Source of the DNA: Nautilus pompilius
Taxonomy: Eukaryota > Mollusca > Cephalopoda > Nautilida > Nautilidae
Direction of reading: 5' to 3'
Length of the DNA: 64,000 nt
NCBI GenBank assembly: GCA_018389105.1
Contig: JACATO010000598.1
Location: forward strand, 868,001-932,000
The notes under the pieces are model-generated. The model searched no databases. It worked only from the letters and a program-made list of their open reading frames with translations, and had not been told where the DNA came from. The translations under genes were made by a program, and so were the position numbers. This document shows, piece after piece, positions 25,080-36,075 of this stretch; position 1 is the first letter of the stretch; every line of letters starts with the position of its first letter.

Positions 25080-25205
25080 TTATGGTGTTCCTTGAAGAAG
25101 AGTTCAATCCCTAGTCAGGGCACCAGATAGGGCAGCTATAAGACACTTGAAGATGATTGGAGAACAGTCCAACATCAATTTGTAATAACGATGATGTCTC
25201 GTTGC
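25080..25205 (+). repeat. SINE family 2, 5'-truncated copy
   Basis: It starts in the B-box region (GAGTTCAATCCCTA) and continues through GGCACCAGATAGGGCAG to CAGTCCAACATCAATTTGTA, ending in ATAACGATGATG. Truncation at the 5' side is typical of SINE and LINE copies made by target-primed reverse transcription. Confidence 0.6.
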
Positions 25206-26325
25206 ATAAATATCGATTGACAAGTCTTTTTGGGTATATTGAATAATTATCATAACAGTCCCAAATATGCTTTAGAGGCATTAAAATGTGCTTTCAGTTT
25301 TGTAATTAAAATGATTTTTTGATAAATCTGTTAACTGTTATAAATTTGACACAATTACAATTTCTTATTTGAAACTATCAACTTGCATTTATAGAGCTTC
25401 ATTCTGGTTTTACATTTATCCCATGTTCCTGGCAAGATTTATGGTGCACGTGCTTTGTGCACATTGGGATACTATAAGGACAAAAATAACAGATGGTTTT
25501 ATCTCTTGTGAGCATTGCCACAAATAATTAAAGCTGAAAAGAATCACAAGCGTGATTTAGCATTAATCTAATGCTATTGTGTAAGAACAACAGACTTGTG
25601 GACTGAACATGCACAGGTGTTCATGGATGATTGCTGCAGTGCAAGACTCCAACATATATCTGCAATATCTTTACAGCTGATTCTGGATTGCAAGGAACAG
25701 AGAGAAATGAATCAGTGACAATTTTTCATTGATGTTTTGCAGAATGAGGTATTAATTGCTGGTGTGCTTATTGTTGTCAGATCCCTGCTTCAAAACCACT
25801 TGACAAGGTAACCTTGGGTTTTGAATCAATAAAATTTTGGTCATCAAGGTTTGCCTGTTGCCATCTTTTGTGTTGAGCCAAGATTGAATGTAAGTGTTGC
25901 AAGTGAGAAAATTATTGGCAACAATTGTTTTTATGAGAGATCCATCAGACAGTAATGATGTAACTACATTAATTTTAGCTGGTTGATTTGTAGTATCAGT
26001 GCTCAAGTTTACAGTGACATTGTTTATTAACCTGTACTGATCCCCTTGATACTGAATCATGGGAAGGAAACCAAGGCTGATCTTTTAGGGTGACATGATT
26101 TTATGCTGCCAAAGAGACAGCCTTTTAAAATGAACATAGCATTTAGTTCATGAATTGACTAGCTGCCTCAATTTGAATTTCATTTAACCCTTAAACAGAG
26201 GCTATCATTTCCTGATAATTTAACTTTACCTGCCTCTCTTTAAATTCTAAACTAATTTATGGTAACCATAGAAGCCAATCGAGGTCACTAGCATCACTGC
26301 CAGGTGCACCTCAGTATCACTAATC
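25206..26325. other. Presumed intron with one unrecognised 102-codon frame
   Basis: The minus frame 25752-26060 (102 codons) is rather long for this base composition and has a mixed polar composition rather than the Phe/Leu/Lys bias of AT-rich noise. I recognise no domain in it. It could be a piece of a decayed mobile element. Confidence 0.3.
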
Positions 26326-26328
26326 ATC

Positions 26329-26609
26329 ATGGATGATGCATATCCCTTGATCTCTCAAGGTGACACCTCACATGATGTGGAAATGTACACTGACCCTGTG
26401 GAAAATTTTGAGAATGTTGGATGATATGTGATGAGAAGGAATACTCACCTTCAGACACATCAACTGGTGAGGAAAAGGAAGAATATCAAATGAGAGGTGA
26501 TTTGACTGACACTGACCATGAGAAGAGTGATGGCCAGCATGGGACACCACCACCTGCTGCATCTCCATTAGCTAATAGTGATGTTGGATTGAAGAATTTC
26601 CTATCTTGA
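26329..26609 (+). pseudogene. Broken acidic open frame, possible pseudogene fragment
   Basis: An ATG at 26329 opens a 31-codon acidic frame (MDDAYPLISQGDTSHDVEMY...) that stops just after 26420. The next frame, from 26421, continues for 62 codons with similar acidic, Ser/Pro-rich character (EYSPSDTSTGEEKEEY, then TPPPAASPLANSDV) to a stop at 26609. The composition changes sharply from the AT-rich flanks. The simplest reading is one former coding segment with a single frameshift near 26421, perhaps a retrocopy of a host gene or part of a mobile element. I do not recognise the protein. Confidence 0.3.
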
Positions 26610-28845
26610 AAAGTGGCAACCTAGTTGCTACTATTTTGAAACAATCCCTTTCCTAAATAAGTATTGTACATTTTTATTTCCTGAACTCTAACAGAATGTC
26701 TGCCTTTATGTATATAATAATTATGCTTTGTATTACTGCAGGAGTCTTTAAAAGCCATATAATGGTGTTAGTAATAATACTAAAAAATGGAATTAGCCTT
26801 GGAGCTCCAATACAAATTTTTCATCAAGAAGTTCCATAATTAAAGATTTTAACATTGTAATCTGTTTGTAGTTTAACCATTGGATTATGCAACATAGTGA
26901 ATGATTTCCTTAATATCATCATCATAGCATGTGTGCAGTTTATTTGAAAAGAGTAAAGTTGAGTCAAGAATTTTAAGTGGTCATTTATTTCCACATCAAA
27001 ATAAAACAAAATGTCTAGGCTATTTTTGATTTACTAATTATTAGAAAAGGGTACCCTAGCACTGATATCCCACAACCTGACAATTTTTTCTTTATAATTT
27101 TAATATCCATAAATTGATTGATCTTATTGACTTCAGCAGTTCTGTTAAAAATCAGTACTGATTTTTCCAACTTTATGATAAAACAGACTGTTCACTTTTG
27201 CTTCTTTGTGTGGTACTTTCGTACTCTCTAAACAGGAACTGTTGTTTTGTGAAAACGTTTTGTTTAGCAATTCCCTAAATACCTACTAATAATTTGTCAC
27301 AATTGCATATCCTCTGCATTGCCAAAATAATGGTACTGGGGAAAAATTATTATTGCAAGTTAAATAGTACATATTTAAACAGTAGCCCTTTTTTTGACAA
27401 ACTACTGTAGCATTGTATATGGGAGTTTGTTTTTCTTTCGTTCATTTTTGCTACTACTGCTGTCATGAATATAATTAACTTGTTTTTATGATCCCTTCGT
27501 TGAACCTGGCATAATCGATTCTCCGGACAATTAGTATCTGAGGTGATTGGCCAACAGCTGGCCATCTGGTAGTTGGACAGGTAATTGTGAATTGCAAAAT
27601 GATGATCATGATGATGTTTACTTAGAAAAATATTTTTTAAAATTGCATTATTTAAAAAAAAAACAAGATATCAGGAAGCTGTATTAATGTTTTGTTATTC
27701 TGAATGTTTCAGTCAGTATTTAATGGAAAATGACTGACTACAGGTTTTGCTAAATGCTTGATGATGATGTAATGGAAATTTATTAAACAATTTAAGGATT
27801 ACTGGTGACAACATTGGTAAAAACTCTAGAAACAGATATTGTCTGAGTAGCAAGCCAGTGTTTTCATATCTGTAAAGTTTAGGAAAGGATTTAATTATAC
27901 AGATCAGTTAAATATCTGGAATTTATATTTTAAACATAATTGAATATTTCATTGATTTTTAAAAAAAAATTAATTATTTAGAAAATCTGCTAAGATTTCT
28001 GAAATATTTGACACTTTGAATGATGGTTGTAGTAATTCAGTGACTGAAACAAGACTGCTTTCTTTCATCATTTGCTGAGGAATTTACAACCTGTTTAACC
28101 TTGTATTATTTAGAGTGATGTATGCTTTTTTAAAATGGAAAATTATCTCTGTGTCTTGCTTAGAGAATTCTTGGATGGAAATGGTAAAAGAAAATTTCTG
28201 AAAAAAATCAGTCATGAAATTTTGATAGGCAATTTATAAGGTCTTGAAAGTTGAGGCAGCTTCATTACAGAAAGAGGATAAACAATATAGCAGAAAACTG
28301 TAGAATGATAAAAGTTGTTAAAAGTCATTGAAGAATTAATGGACAAAATAAACAAAATGATGGTAAGTGTAGTACTTTGGTCAAGCACAAACATGGAAAT
28401 GCTGACAAACTATAACTTATTTGGCTACTTTTGAAATTCAGAAACATGGAAATTTTAAGTCCTAAAATTTATTCAAAGAAAAGGATTGCAAATTTTTTTT
28501 CAAGGTATGTTGATTGCTTATATTTTAATAATATTCTAATTTCCTTTCACAACTGTGCACCTTTTTATACTTTGGTCAACAAATGTATTTTGTCTTTTGA
28601 CATATTTTAGGTTTCTACAACAAAATTATTATCTGTGTAATGAAATGTACAATAGAATTTCTCACATTTAACACACAAGTGTTATTACCGTGTGGGTGTT
28701 GGTTGGTGGTACAGTTACATCTAATGAATGCATAAAGCAAAGAGAGACAGTAATTGTTGCTTCAAACAAGTACACTGCTATTGTGAGTTCATCTCAGTGA
28801 AATGGGGCATTTGATTATTTTTAACGTCTTAAGTATACTAAGTCA
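26610..28845. other. AT-rich presumed intron, no feature recognised
   Basis: Short frames only (26824-27009, 27350-27565 and 28212-28394, all minus), none with a motif. Confidence 0.5.
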
Positions 28846-28849
28846 GCTT

Positions 28850-29720
28850 ACCAATATTTTTGTGCGGTTTCTGCTGTTGAGAGTTGCTCAATGTTTGGAC
28901 AGTATGTTGTCGCTTTCATTTTCAAGCAGGACTAAATTTCATCATTCAGTTTGCTTTTTATAAAATTCATACCTGAAAACACTTGCCCAATTTCCTTTTG
29001 TTTTTTAAGATCATGCATTTCATTCCATCTGTACTGACCAGGGTAAATTTCTGCTTTTCTAGATTTGGCGTTCAGTCGAAGTCTCTGAACTTGGGTTCTT
29101 GTCATTCAGTGTTTTAGTTCTGCTTGGTTCACTCCTGAAAAACCTGAAAAGTTGAGTACAGACATCTTTCTGCTTCAAGAGGTTTCAAAAGAAATGATAA
29201 ATTGTCTTTTAATTTCTGAATTCCTGCAAAAGCTGCTCATAATTTGCTTCCTCTTTGAGTTGTTTCAGTGATGCGAAGTGAGCCAGCGAACCTGTATCCA
29301 TGTCTCTGGGAAACAATGCACTCAAAAGACAGTGCCTCTTCTAAAAGCAAGTGAGCTGTGTTTCCTTCTCCTTGCAGCTTATTGTTAAGGTTGTTTAAAT
29401 GTGAGGCGATGTTTACCATAAAGTGGAATATCTGGAAGCTCTGTATATTCAGTCTTTTTTCATATAAACACCCTCATTTCTTCCTAATAGGCTGCATACC
29501 ATGCAAGCACACCTGAAAAACCACAGTACCTTGTTGTGCAGAAGGTCTGAATATTGGCCATGGATTTCATCAAGAAGTTTGATCCTTTTGCCAATTTTTT
29601 GATGATCTGTATAACCAGGGTTATTATCACTTCTCTTGAATTGCCCAAAACTAGTGGTAATTGTGTACTTGGTGATTTTGTCCATTTTTGGTTATTGCAA
29701 ATGAGACAAAGGGAGCCCAG
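28850..29720 (-). mobile_element. Decayed hAT-type transposase (ZBED/FAM200-like)
   Basis: Two minus frames, 78 codons (29449-29685) and 60 codons (29237-29419), read in order. The first contains LLDEIHGQYSDLLHNKVLWF, equivalent to the LHTEVRWLS block after the second catalytic region of hAT transposases. The second starts IASHLNNLNNKLQGEGNTAH, matching the DIF-HLNELNL-LQGKGK block of ZBED5/FAM200-like proteins. Further diverged sequence runs to about 28850. Breaks between frames show it is dead. No terminal repeats or 8-bp target duplication could be defined. Confidence 0.6.
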
Positions 29721-31052
29721 CCGAACTCACTAATTCTCAATTTTTTTGAAGCCATTTAATTTTAATTTTAATTGCCAGTTTTATTTCATATTTAATTCCG
29801 ATTTTGATTTCTTTCTTAAAATGTGTGCTGACCCTTGCAGTACTATTGATGAATATTCCAAACTTCTGTTTCCCGGAAAGAATTAAAAGACTGTACCATG
29901 ACCATCTCCACAACGTTATACCGGTATTGAAGAGAAGTTATCAAAATGATAATTTCTTTGTTATTTAGATAAAAGCCATGCATTGTTGGGTTTTTAGATG
30001 CTATAATTTATTGAAAATAATTGCAAGTTTTTTTGTTTTTTTTTTGTCTACTTTGCATTTAAGGATAGATGAGCATGTGTATTTATCTGAGATCATTCAT
30101 GAGTGTGAGATCAATACCAACATGACAGTGGAAGATGTGTGAACAAAGTGTTTATTCTTGTCAGGCTCACATTTTCATTCACCTTAATTAGTAAATAAAT
30201 CATTGTATAATTATTATCTGTGATAGTGACAAAAATGTCAACTCTGTATTCGTTTACATTTGCGAGTGAGTCACTTGGTTGGCTAGCAGGCAGTTAAATT
30301 TGTCAAGTAGGCCATTTAAACTGTATGCAAAGTTTAAGAATCCCTGATTCTTGCTTATTTGCCCAGTGACGATCAGGCTGTTGCTAGCTTTTTAGAAGAT
30401 GAAGTTTAAATTCTAAACTGATGCTGGTGGTTGAGGCTGCACAGTGGACAAAATAACAGTGTTGTGGACTATATGCAGAGCACGATGTGTAAGTCATGTT
30501 TGCAGATTTTTTTAAAAAAAAAATTTTTTTTCTAGCCTTGTAATATGATCACCTGATTATTTCAACCATCTTTTGAATATTTTTCAAAGTACATATCTTT
30601 ATTTATTTAATTAATTTTATTATTATTATTTTCATCAAATCAGTATACCAGCAGAATGTTGCAATATGTCATTGAGCAATTATTCAGGATGTTTTTACTC
30701 ATATTCATTAGCAAATAAATTTTAAAGATTTTGGACAACTGAATGAAATTTGGTCACAAGAAGTTTCGTCTATATGAAGGCAAACTCTTTAGATCTATTT
30801 ATTTTCCTGCTTGTGATGATGCTCTGTATACAGAAATAAATTTCTGGTCTCCCAGTAAGAGCAGGCCAAAATTTCTGTTATGAATTTTACCAATCGATTA
30901 ATCAGTAATCAACCATTTTGATAACCTCCATGCCCCTGGTTTTCTGTTCTAAAATATTTTTAGAAATTGCATCATCTTTCCATTTTCAGACTGCACAGTC
31001 TCCATGTGAAGGCCAGGCAAAGAAGCAAAATTGCGTCATTTACATCTTGTAA
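29721..31052. other. AT-rich presumed intron, no feature recognised
   Basis: No gene or repeat identified. Confidence 0.5.
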
Positions 31053-31053
31053 T

Positions 31054-31631
31054 TACTGTATTTTCAGGTTATAAGTCAATGTGGAGTATACGTTGAATAG
31101 ATCAACGTTCCCGTTTTCCAAGCCTTTATTCACATATAAGTCAGTGTTGTATAAGTCGATAGTACAATCGTACTTTTGTACAGTAATAACAGTATAAAAT
31201 TTCTGTCAGGGTTATAAAACAGCAGTGGTATATGATGATAAAGTAAGAGTTTTAGGGAAAAGAAAAGAATGAAGGTGAGATAAAGAAGCTTCAATTCGTA
31301 TGGAACACAGTTGGATATGATATCTGCCAATCAAATAAAAAGTTGAATCACATGTATGGTGTTACAAATTATATAAGCCCTTAGAAATTACTGAGTATAG
31401 CGGTATAACCATTTAGACTGTATTACTTGTGCATTCATGTAGTGATACAAAAACTCTTCGTTTACCAATCATTCTCAGAGTAGACCGAAGACAACGTGGG
31501 CCTTCCAGTTTAACAGTCCCATGTTCCCGGTATCATGATTTCATCCATATATATAAGTCAAAATGGAGTATAAGGCAATTGTCAGGCACTTGTAGAAAAA
31601 AGTATTGATTTATATGCTGAAAAATACAGTA
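31054..31631. mobile_element. MITE-like element with TIRs and TA ends
   Basis: The left end reads CTGTATTTTCAGGTTATAAG and the right end, on the other strand, CTGTATTTTTCAGCATATAA. Each is preceded by TA, giving about 574 bp between TA duplications. A motif like TATAAGTCAA recurs near both ends and inside (about 31070, 31134, 31150 and 31551), twice followed by TGGAGTATA. There is no transposase. A 66-codon minus frame inside is hydrophobic and unrecognised. TA duplications fit the Tc1/mariner/pogo group. Confidence 0.55.
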
Positions 31632-32384
31632 TGCTATATCAGCTGTTCTAGTTACATAAATCTGTGGACGTTTGTTCATTTTGTTTGAATAATTTGTTAC
31701 TTTAACAGATGAGTACCTGATGTTTAATTAGTGAGTATAAAAGGGTTTCATGTGACTGTTCATAGAATTTTAAATTTGTTAAATTCATCCCACATGACAG
31801 CATTTGCTAAAGCTGAGAAATTCTTTTCTTTTTCATTAAATTTTTTAATGGGATGATTAAAAAAATAAAAGGATAATGGATATATTTTTTTCAAATTTGT
31901 TATAGTGTTTTATGCTCTAAAAATTTATATTTTAGACAAAAAAAATTAGTTTTGCACCTAATTTAACATTCTTTTTTGAAACTCTTGACATCACATACAA
32001 GTTCCATCAAAGGAAACCCCATAGTTTAGTTTCCTAAACCAAGTGGAGGAGAACAGGCCACATACTTACTACCATAGGCATTTTATAATGGAGTGGTGGG
32101 GGGTAAAGGTAACTACCCTCCTGGTGATACAAATAATTTGAATAAAAATTTTGTTGTTATTGTGAGCTCTGATGGTGTAGTACAATTGCGAAGGAAGTAT
32201 GCTAATGTTGAAAAAATAAATTTAGTAAAAATAATTACTGATCAAAATCAAATATCTTTGATAGGGAAAAAAAAAAACAAATTAGTATCTCTCTATTTTT
32301 TATGTTAGTATGCTTTCATTGCTAGGCACATTCTCTGCACTTGCTGTTATTTTGTCAATTTGCCATGCTTACCAACCTTTATTT
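31632..32384. other. AT-rich presumed intron, no feature recognised
   Basis: A 71-codon frame at 32093-32308 plus has no recognisable motif. Confidence 0.5.
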
Positions 32385-32505
32385 TTTAATATATGGGAGG
32401 AAACTCATGGTCAGCTGGTGAAGAAGAGCTAGTCCTGACTGTAATTCAAACTCTCACCCTCACCAATAGTTTACCACTGGACCACTACAATATAGCATTA
32501 GTTAT
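32385..32505 (-). repeat. SINE family 1, partial copy
   Basis: On the minus strand: GTAGTGGTCCAGTGGTAAAC as head, a degenerate B box (GAGTTTGAATTACAG), then TCTTCTTCACCAGCTGACCA and GAGTTTCCTCC. The GGCATA body segment is missing. Confidence 0.55.
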
Positions 32506-32810
32506 CGAAATTTAAAGATGCATAGCAACATAAAGTATATTTTTGGGCATTTGACAATTACACATTGGTAAATAGCATCTCTTTTTTGCTTTAGTGATGG
32601 TGAACCTTACATACATTTCTCTTCAGAAAGAAAACTGGATGAGTTGTTTTAATGGGAACAGATTATAATATCCATCCATACTTTACATTGGAAGGTGCCA
32701 TGAATTATTGTATCATTGCAGGATGCAGAAGCAAATTGAAAAATTGATACTTTTTCATGATTCATCGAAATTAAGTTTACTATACATTGTAGCTGAAAAA
32801 TTCATTACAA

Positions 32811-32835
32811 GCGCGCGCACACACACACACACACA
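32811..32835. repeat. GC/CA microsatellite
   Basis: GCGCGCGC followed by a CA run, inside copy B of the dispersed repeat. Confidence 0.85.
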
Positions 32836-33229
32836 AGAAAATAATAATATATAACTATGGAAGGATTACCCTCGAAGATTCAAAGTAAAAAAAATATATA
32901 TATCAAATTAAAAATTCTTATTTTGATCTATATTATGTTGATATAAAGAAAGTGGATTTTTATTATCCTGTGTGTGCATGCACACATTAAAAATTTTCTA
33001 AATAATAATAAATTGGTTCACAGTTTACACAAATCATAGGTTCTGAAAAATATCTGATGGATAGGTATAGTGTCCATTTGGTTTTATTAGTCACTTGGCA
33101 TTATAAAATGAGACCAATTTTGCTTGCTATCATTTTGAAATGTACTACAGCAAGTCTTATTTATTTCATGGATGTGTTCTTATATAAAGTGACTTTGGCG
33201 AAACATAAATAAAAATGTATTTTCTATTG

Positions 33230-34860
33230 AAATAATGCTAGAGATAGGGAATGTGGTTTTGTGGAATATTATTTACCCATCAATTACAGAAAAAAATGTT
33301 AAACAAGTATCCAAACATTTTGTTGCATTAATTAATAAATATTGTACTTCCTTAAATGTGGACTCTTGTCTTTTTTCTGGGACTACTACACCCACAACTA
33401 GGGTTGCCTGGCCTCTTGATTTAAAGAAGGCATGCAGAGATGTTTGGACAGCCCCCTCTTTTGGTAGAGCACTTTGTAGCAATGAGTAAGGCTTTAAAAA
33501 ACCCTTAGTAAATGCAGAGCTATGTTCTCAGGCAAAACTGCTAGCACTGCATCAAAATGACTGAATGGCCCTGACAGTTATTTTGTAGTCAGTTGCTTAA
33601 GAGGTGGTGTTTCAGCCAGAATATCCTGCTCTTTCTTCCCTTGCTCACTCTTGCTCCAGCTGAAGCAGGTCCTCATTTGTTAAGTCTTTCCTTTGTGAGT
33701 TTAGTAAATCTTCTGCATGAGCAGCATCCATTAAATCCTGCTTGCTTGTCCAGTCCAACAATTTCAGAATGAATTTCAGGAACAGTTGCAAAGCATTGGA
33801 AACTCTGCATGCACTTGCACCAGATTTTCTTCAGCACAGCATTCATTGCTGCTGCTTTGACTTCATCCCAGGAAGCACCAATGTTATCAATGGTCTTCTT
33901 GATGTTGTATGAATGCTAGAAACCCCTTATTGTAAGTTCATTTTCACCATTTGTTTCAGTGATAGCTTGCTCATGGTGTGACGTAAATAATAAGCCTTAA
34001 ACATAGCAATCACTCCTTGGTCTATTGGCTGTAATAGCGGCAAAAAACACTATGAATGTTATCAACTAGATCTTCCAACTTAACTGGATGGCCAGTTGAG
34101 TTGTTGAGGATAAGCAAAACTTTGTTGTCCAGGTTTTTCTTTGTACAGTAATCTTTAATAAACGAGCTGAAATACAAAATTATCCAATCCTGGAACAAAG
34201 TTGTCATCGCGCAGGATTTATTTTTTGTTCCTCAGATAATTGGGAGTTTATTCTCCGACAATCATGGGGCACTCAAGATATTATGAGTGGTAGATTAATA
34301 GAAACTCTGGCTTAACCGCTCCTGCAATGTTGCCTCCAAGCAGTAGTCAGTCAGTCCTTTGCACTTTAAATTCTAAAGCTGTCATCTTATGCAGGTCTGG
34401 GACAGCATTCATTTTTAGTATAAACTAGTTTTGTCTACTTTTTAAAGTTGATTGGGAAACTGCTGTGCTGCCACATGACCCACTCTTGCTGTCTTGCCTG
34501 TACACTCGGTGTTCAAACCTCCATAACACTACTTGAGTCATTCAACTAACCAATGCTTGCTAAAAATGTTTCCCTCCTTGACCTCGCCCCCCCCTCCCTT
34601 ACGTATGTCTCTTGTGTTTTAAGTTCTGAAACAGACTTGGCCTTCTCTTGAATCAACAAGAAACTCAGGGGGCATGCTTTGTTGTGCCTGATCTTCAGTC
34701 CACACGTGCAGCATTCTTTCCATATTGTCCATGACCTAGTGTCTCCCTTTAATCTAGCAGCACTTGATGGAGTCACCATTTGCATGAATAGTTCTAACTG
34801 TGGTTGGGAGGGAGGGGGGGAGACAAGTATATTGAAATGTGTGCCTTAATATGTTAGCAA
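33230..34860 (-). mobile_element. Decayed Tigger/pogo (CENP-B-like) transposase
   Basis: Minus strand, in order. Frame 34546-34785 has the second HTH region (LSFLLIQEKAKS; compare PLSLMLIQEKAK of Tigger and jerky proteins). Frame 34022-34207 has the DDE core block DYCTKKNLDNKVLLILNNSTGH, with NNSTGHP where active elements have DNAPGHP. Around 33660-33890 comes the C-terminal block SWDEVKAAAMNAVLKKIWCK and a later NEDLLQLEQE-like stretch. Frames are interrupted several times and the second catalytic Asp is replaced by Asn, so it is inactive. By comparison with repeat copy A, the insertion spans roughly 33155-34890. Clear terminal repeats were not found. Confidence 0.75.
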
Positions 34861-35290
34861 CATTCTGGTGAAACAAAAATAGAAGACATCCTGTAAGAGA
34901 TCAAATTTTCATTTTCTAATAAAATAGAATTTAAATGGAAACAACAATAAATGAATCCATATGCCTTCTGTAGTTCTTATTTTTGACTTTCTATGATTTG
35001 TTAACACATTTCATATGACTAAGATTGATAAGGTTGGATTCCTGAATTCCTATTATTTATTTTTTTTTCATCAATACTAATACTACACTTGAAATATATC
35101 TCATCACCACTGGATTTGATAGAATGACTTTGATTTTTCCAAAGTACTCATTATAATAGCAATTTTTGCCTCTGAATAAAGTTTTTCTCCCACTGCTAAT
35201 ATGTCTGACATCTTCAACCAGAAGTTGGTTTACTAGTTGAGCATATTTAGGAAATGATACTTGTTAGTTAGTTTAATTAATTAATGCAAT

Positions 35291-35733
35291 ATATTGTATA
35301 TATTAAATTGTATTAAATATTGTTTGTAAAAAAAATAATCATGGTTCTTTAGAAAATAACATTTCATTAATTGATAGTTAACAGATTTTATTTGAAACAA
35401 ATGCCTTTACTTACCCATTGTTTATTAATTATTGGAAAAGATGTGGAAGAAAAGTAAATCATACATAACCTTTTTTCTGCTACTCTTTGCCACCTATATA
35501 AGGTCATTATTTTACTGCTTTATGGCTACAAAAATGATATAAGGTAGCTAACATACCACGGTTCTACAAGAATGCGATGACAAAGTTCTTTTATAGTAAG
35601 TTGTTTCTGCACTGCCTTTAAGAAATTCGTAAATAAGGTTGTTTTTTTTTTTTAAAAAAATTATGTATAGAGTAAAACAGCAGATATGCTACTAAATTGT
35701 AAAATTCAATAATTTTTTAAAATTTTTTTTCAG
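35291..35733. other. End of presumed intron 1 with splice acceptor
   Basis: AT-rich sequence ending in a T-rich tract and CAG at 35731-35733, a good 3' splice site for the zinc-finger exon. Confidence 0.5.
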
Positions 35734-36075
35734 AAAAATGAAATGGTGGATATGTATTTTCATTTGGTTCTCAACATAATGTGGTGGATGGCTACTCAAC
35801 TCAGCACTGTGTGAACGTAAACTTAGTCACTTGGTAAACTAATGGCTCATGAAATAAAATTAAATCTTTTGGAACATCAATTAAATTAGAATGTCAGAAA
35901 TTTTTGAGCAACAACAAAGAAGTAATGTCTTCAAGGCCACTACTGACACATTTTTTATGGAATTCTAAATTATGAAGATAGCAATTGTGCTGATGACAAG
36001 ATTCCTGGTGATGAAATTGCTGAGAAACACTGAAAATTTTCAGAAACTTATTCAAATCTCAAGAAATATCAGGCA
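35734..36075 (+). promoter_or_regulatory. Probable 5' UTR part of the zinc-finger exon, with short upstream ORFs
   Basis: The stretch from the likely acceptor to the start codon has stops in all frames. It holds at least one complete short upstream ORF directly after the splice site (ATG at 35738, stop ending 35779, 13 residues). An in-frame stop at 36031-36033, fifteen codons before the chosen ATG, shows the protein cannot start further upstream in this exon. Upstream ORFs often reduce translation of the main frame, so the UTR may be regulatory. Confidence 0.5.

Larger units (their letters stand above)
32690..35290 (+). repeat. Old dispersed repeat, copy B (split by a Tigger insertion)
   Basis: The left part, 32690-33150, matches 8365-8875 (GCAGGATGCAGAAGCAAA, TTTTTCATGATTCATCGAAA, ATTTTGAAATGTACTAC). 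The right part, about 34890-35290, matches 8910-9245 (GATCAAAT, TTGACTTTCT, GATTTTTCCAAAGTACT, GCCTCTGAATAAAGT, AACCAGAAG). Between them lies the Tigger relic, which has no counterpart in copy A. The repeat must therefore have been present before Tigger entered. Confidence 0.6.
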
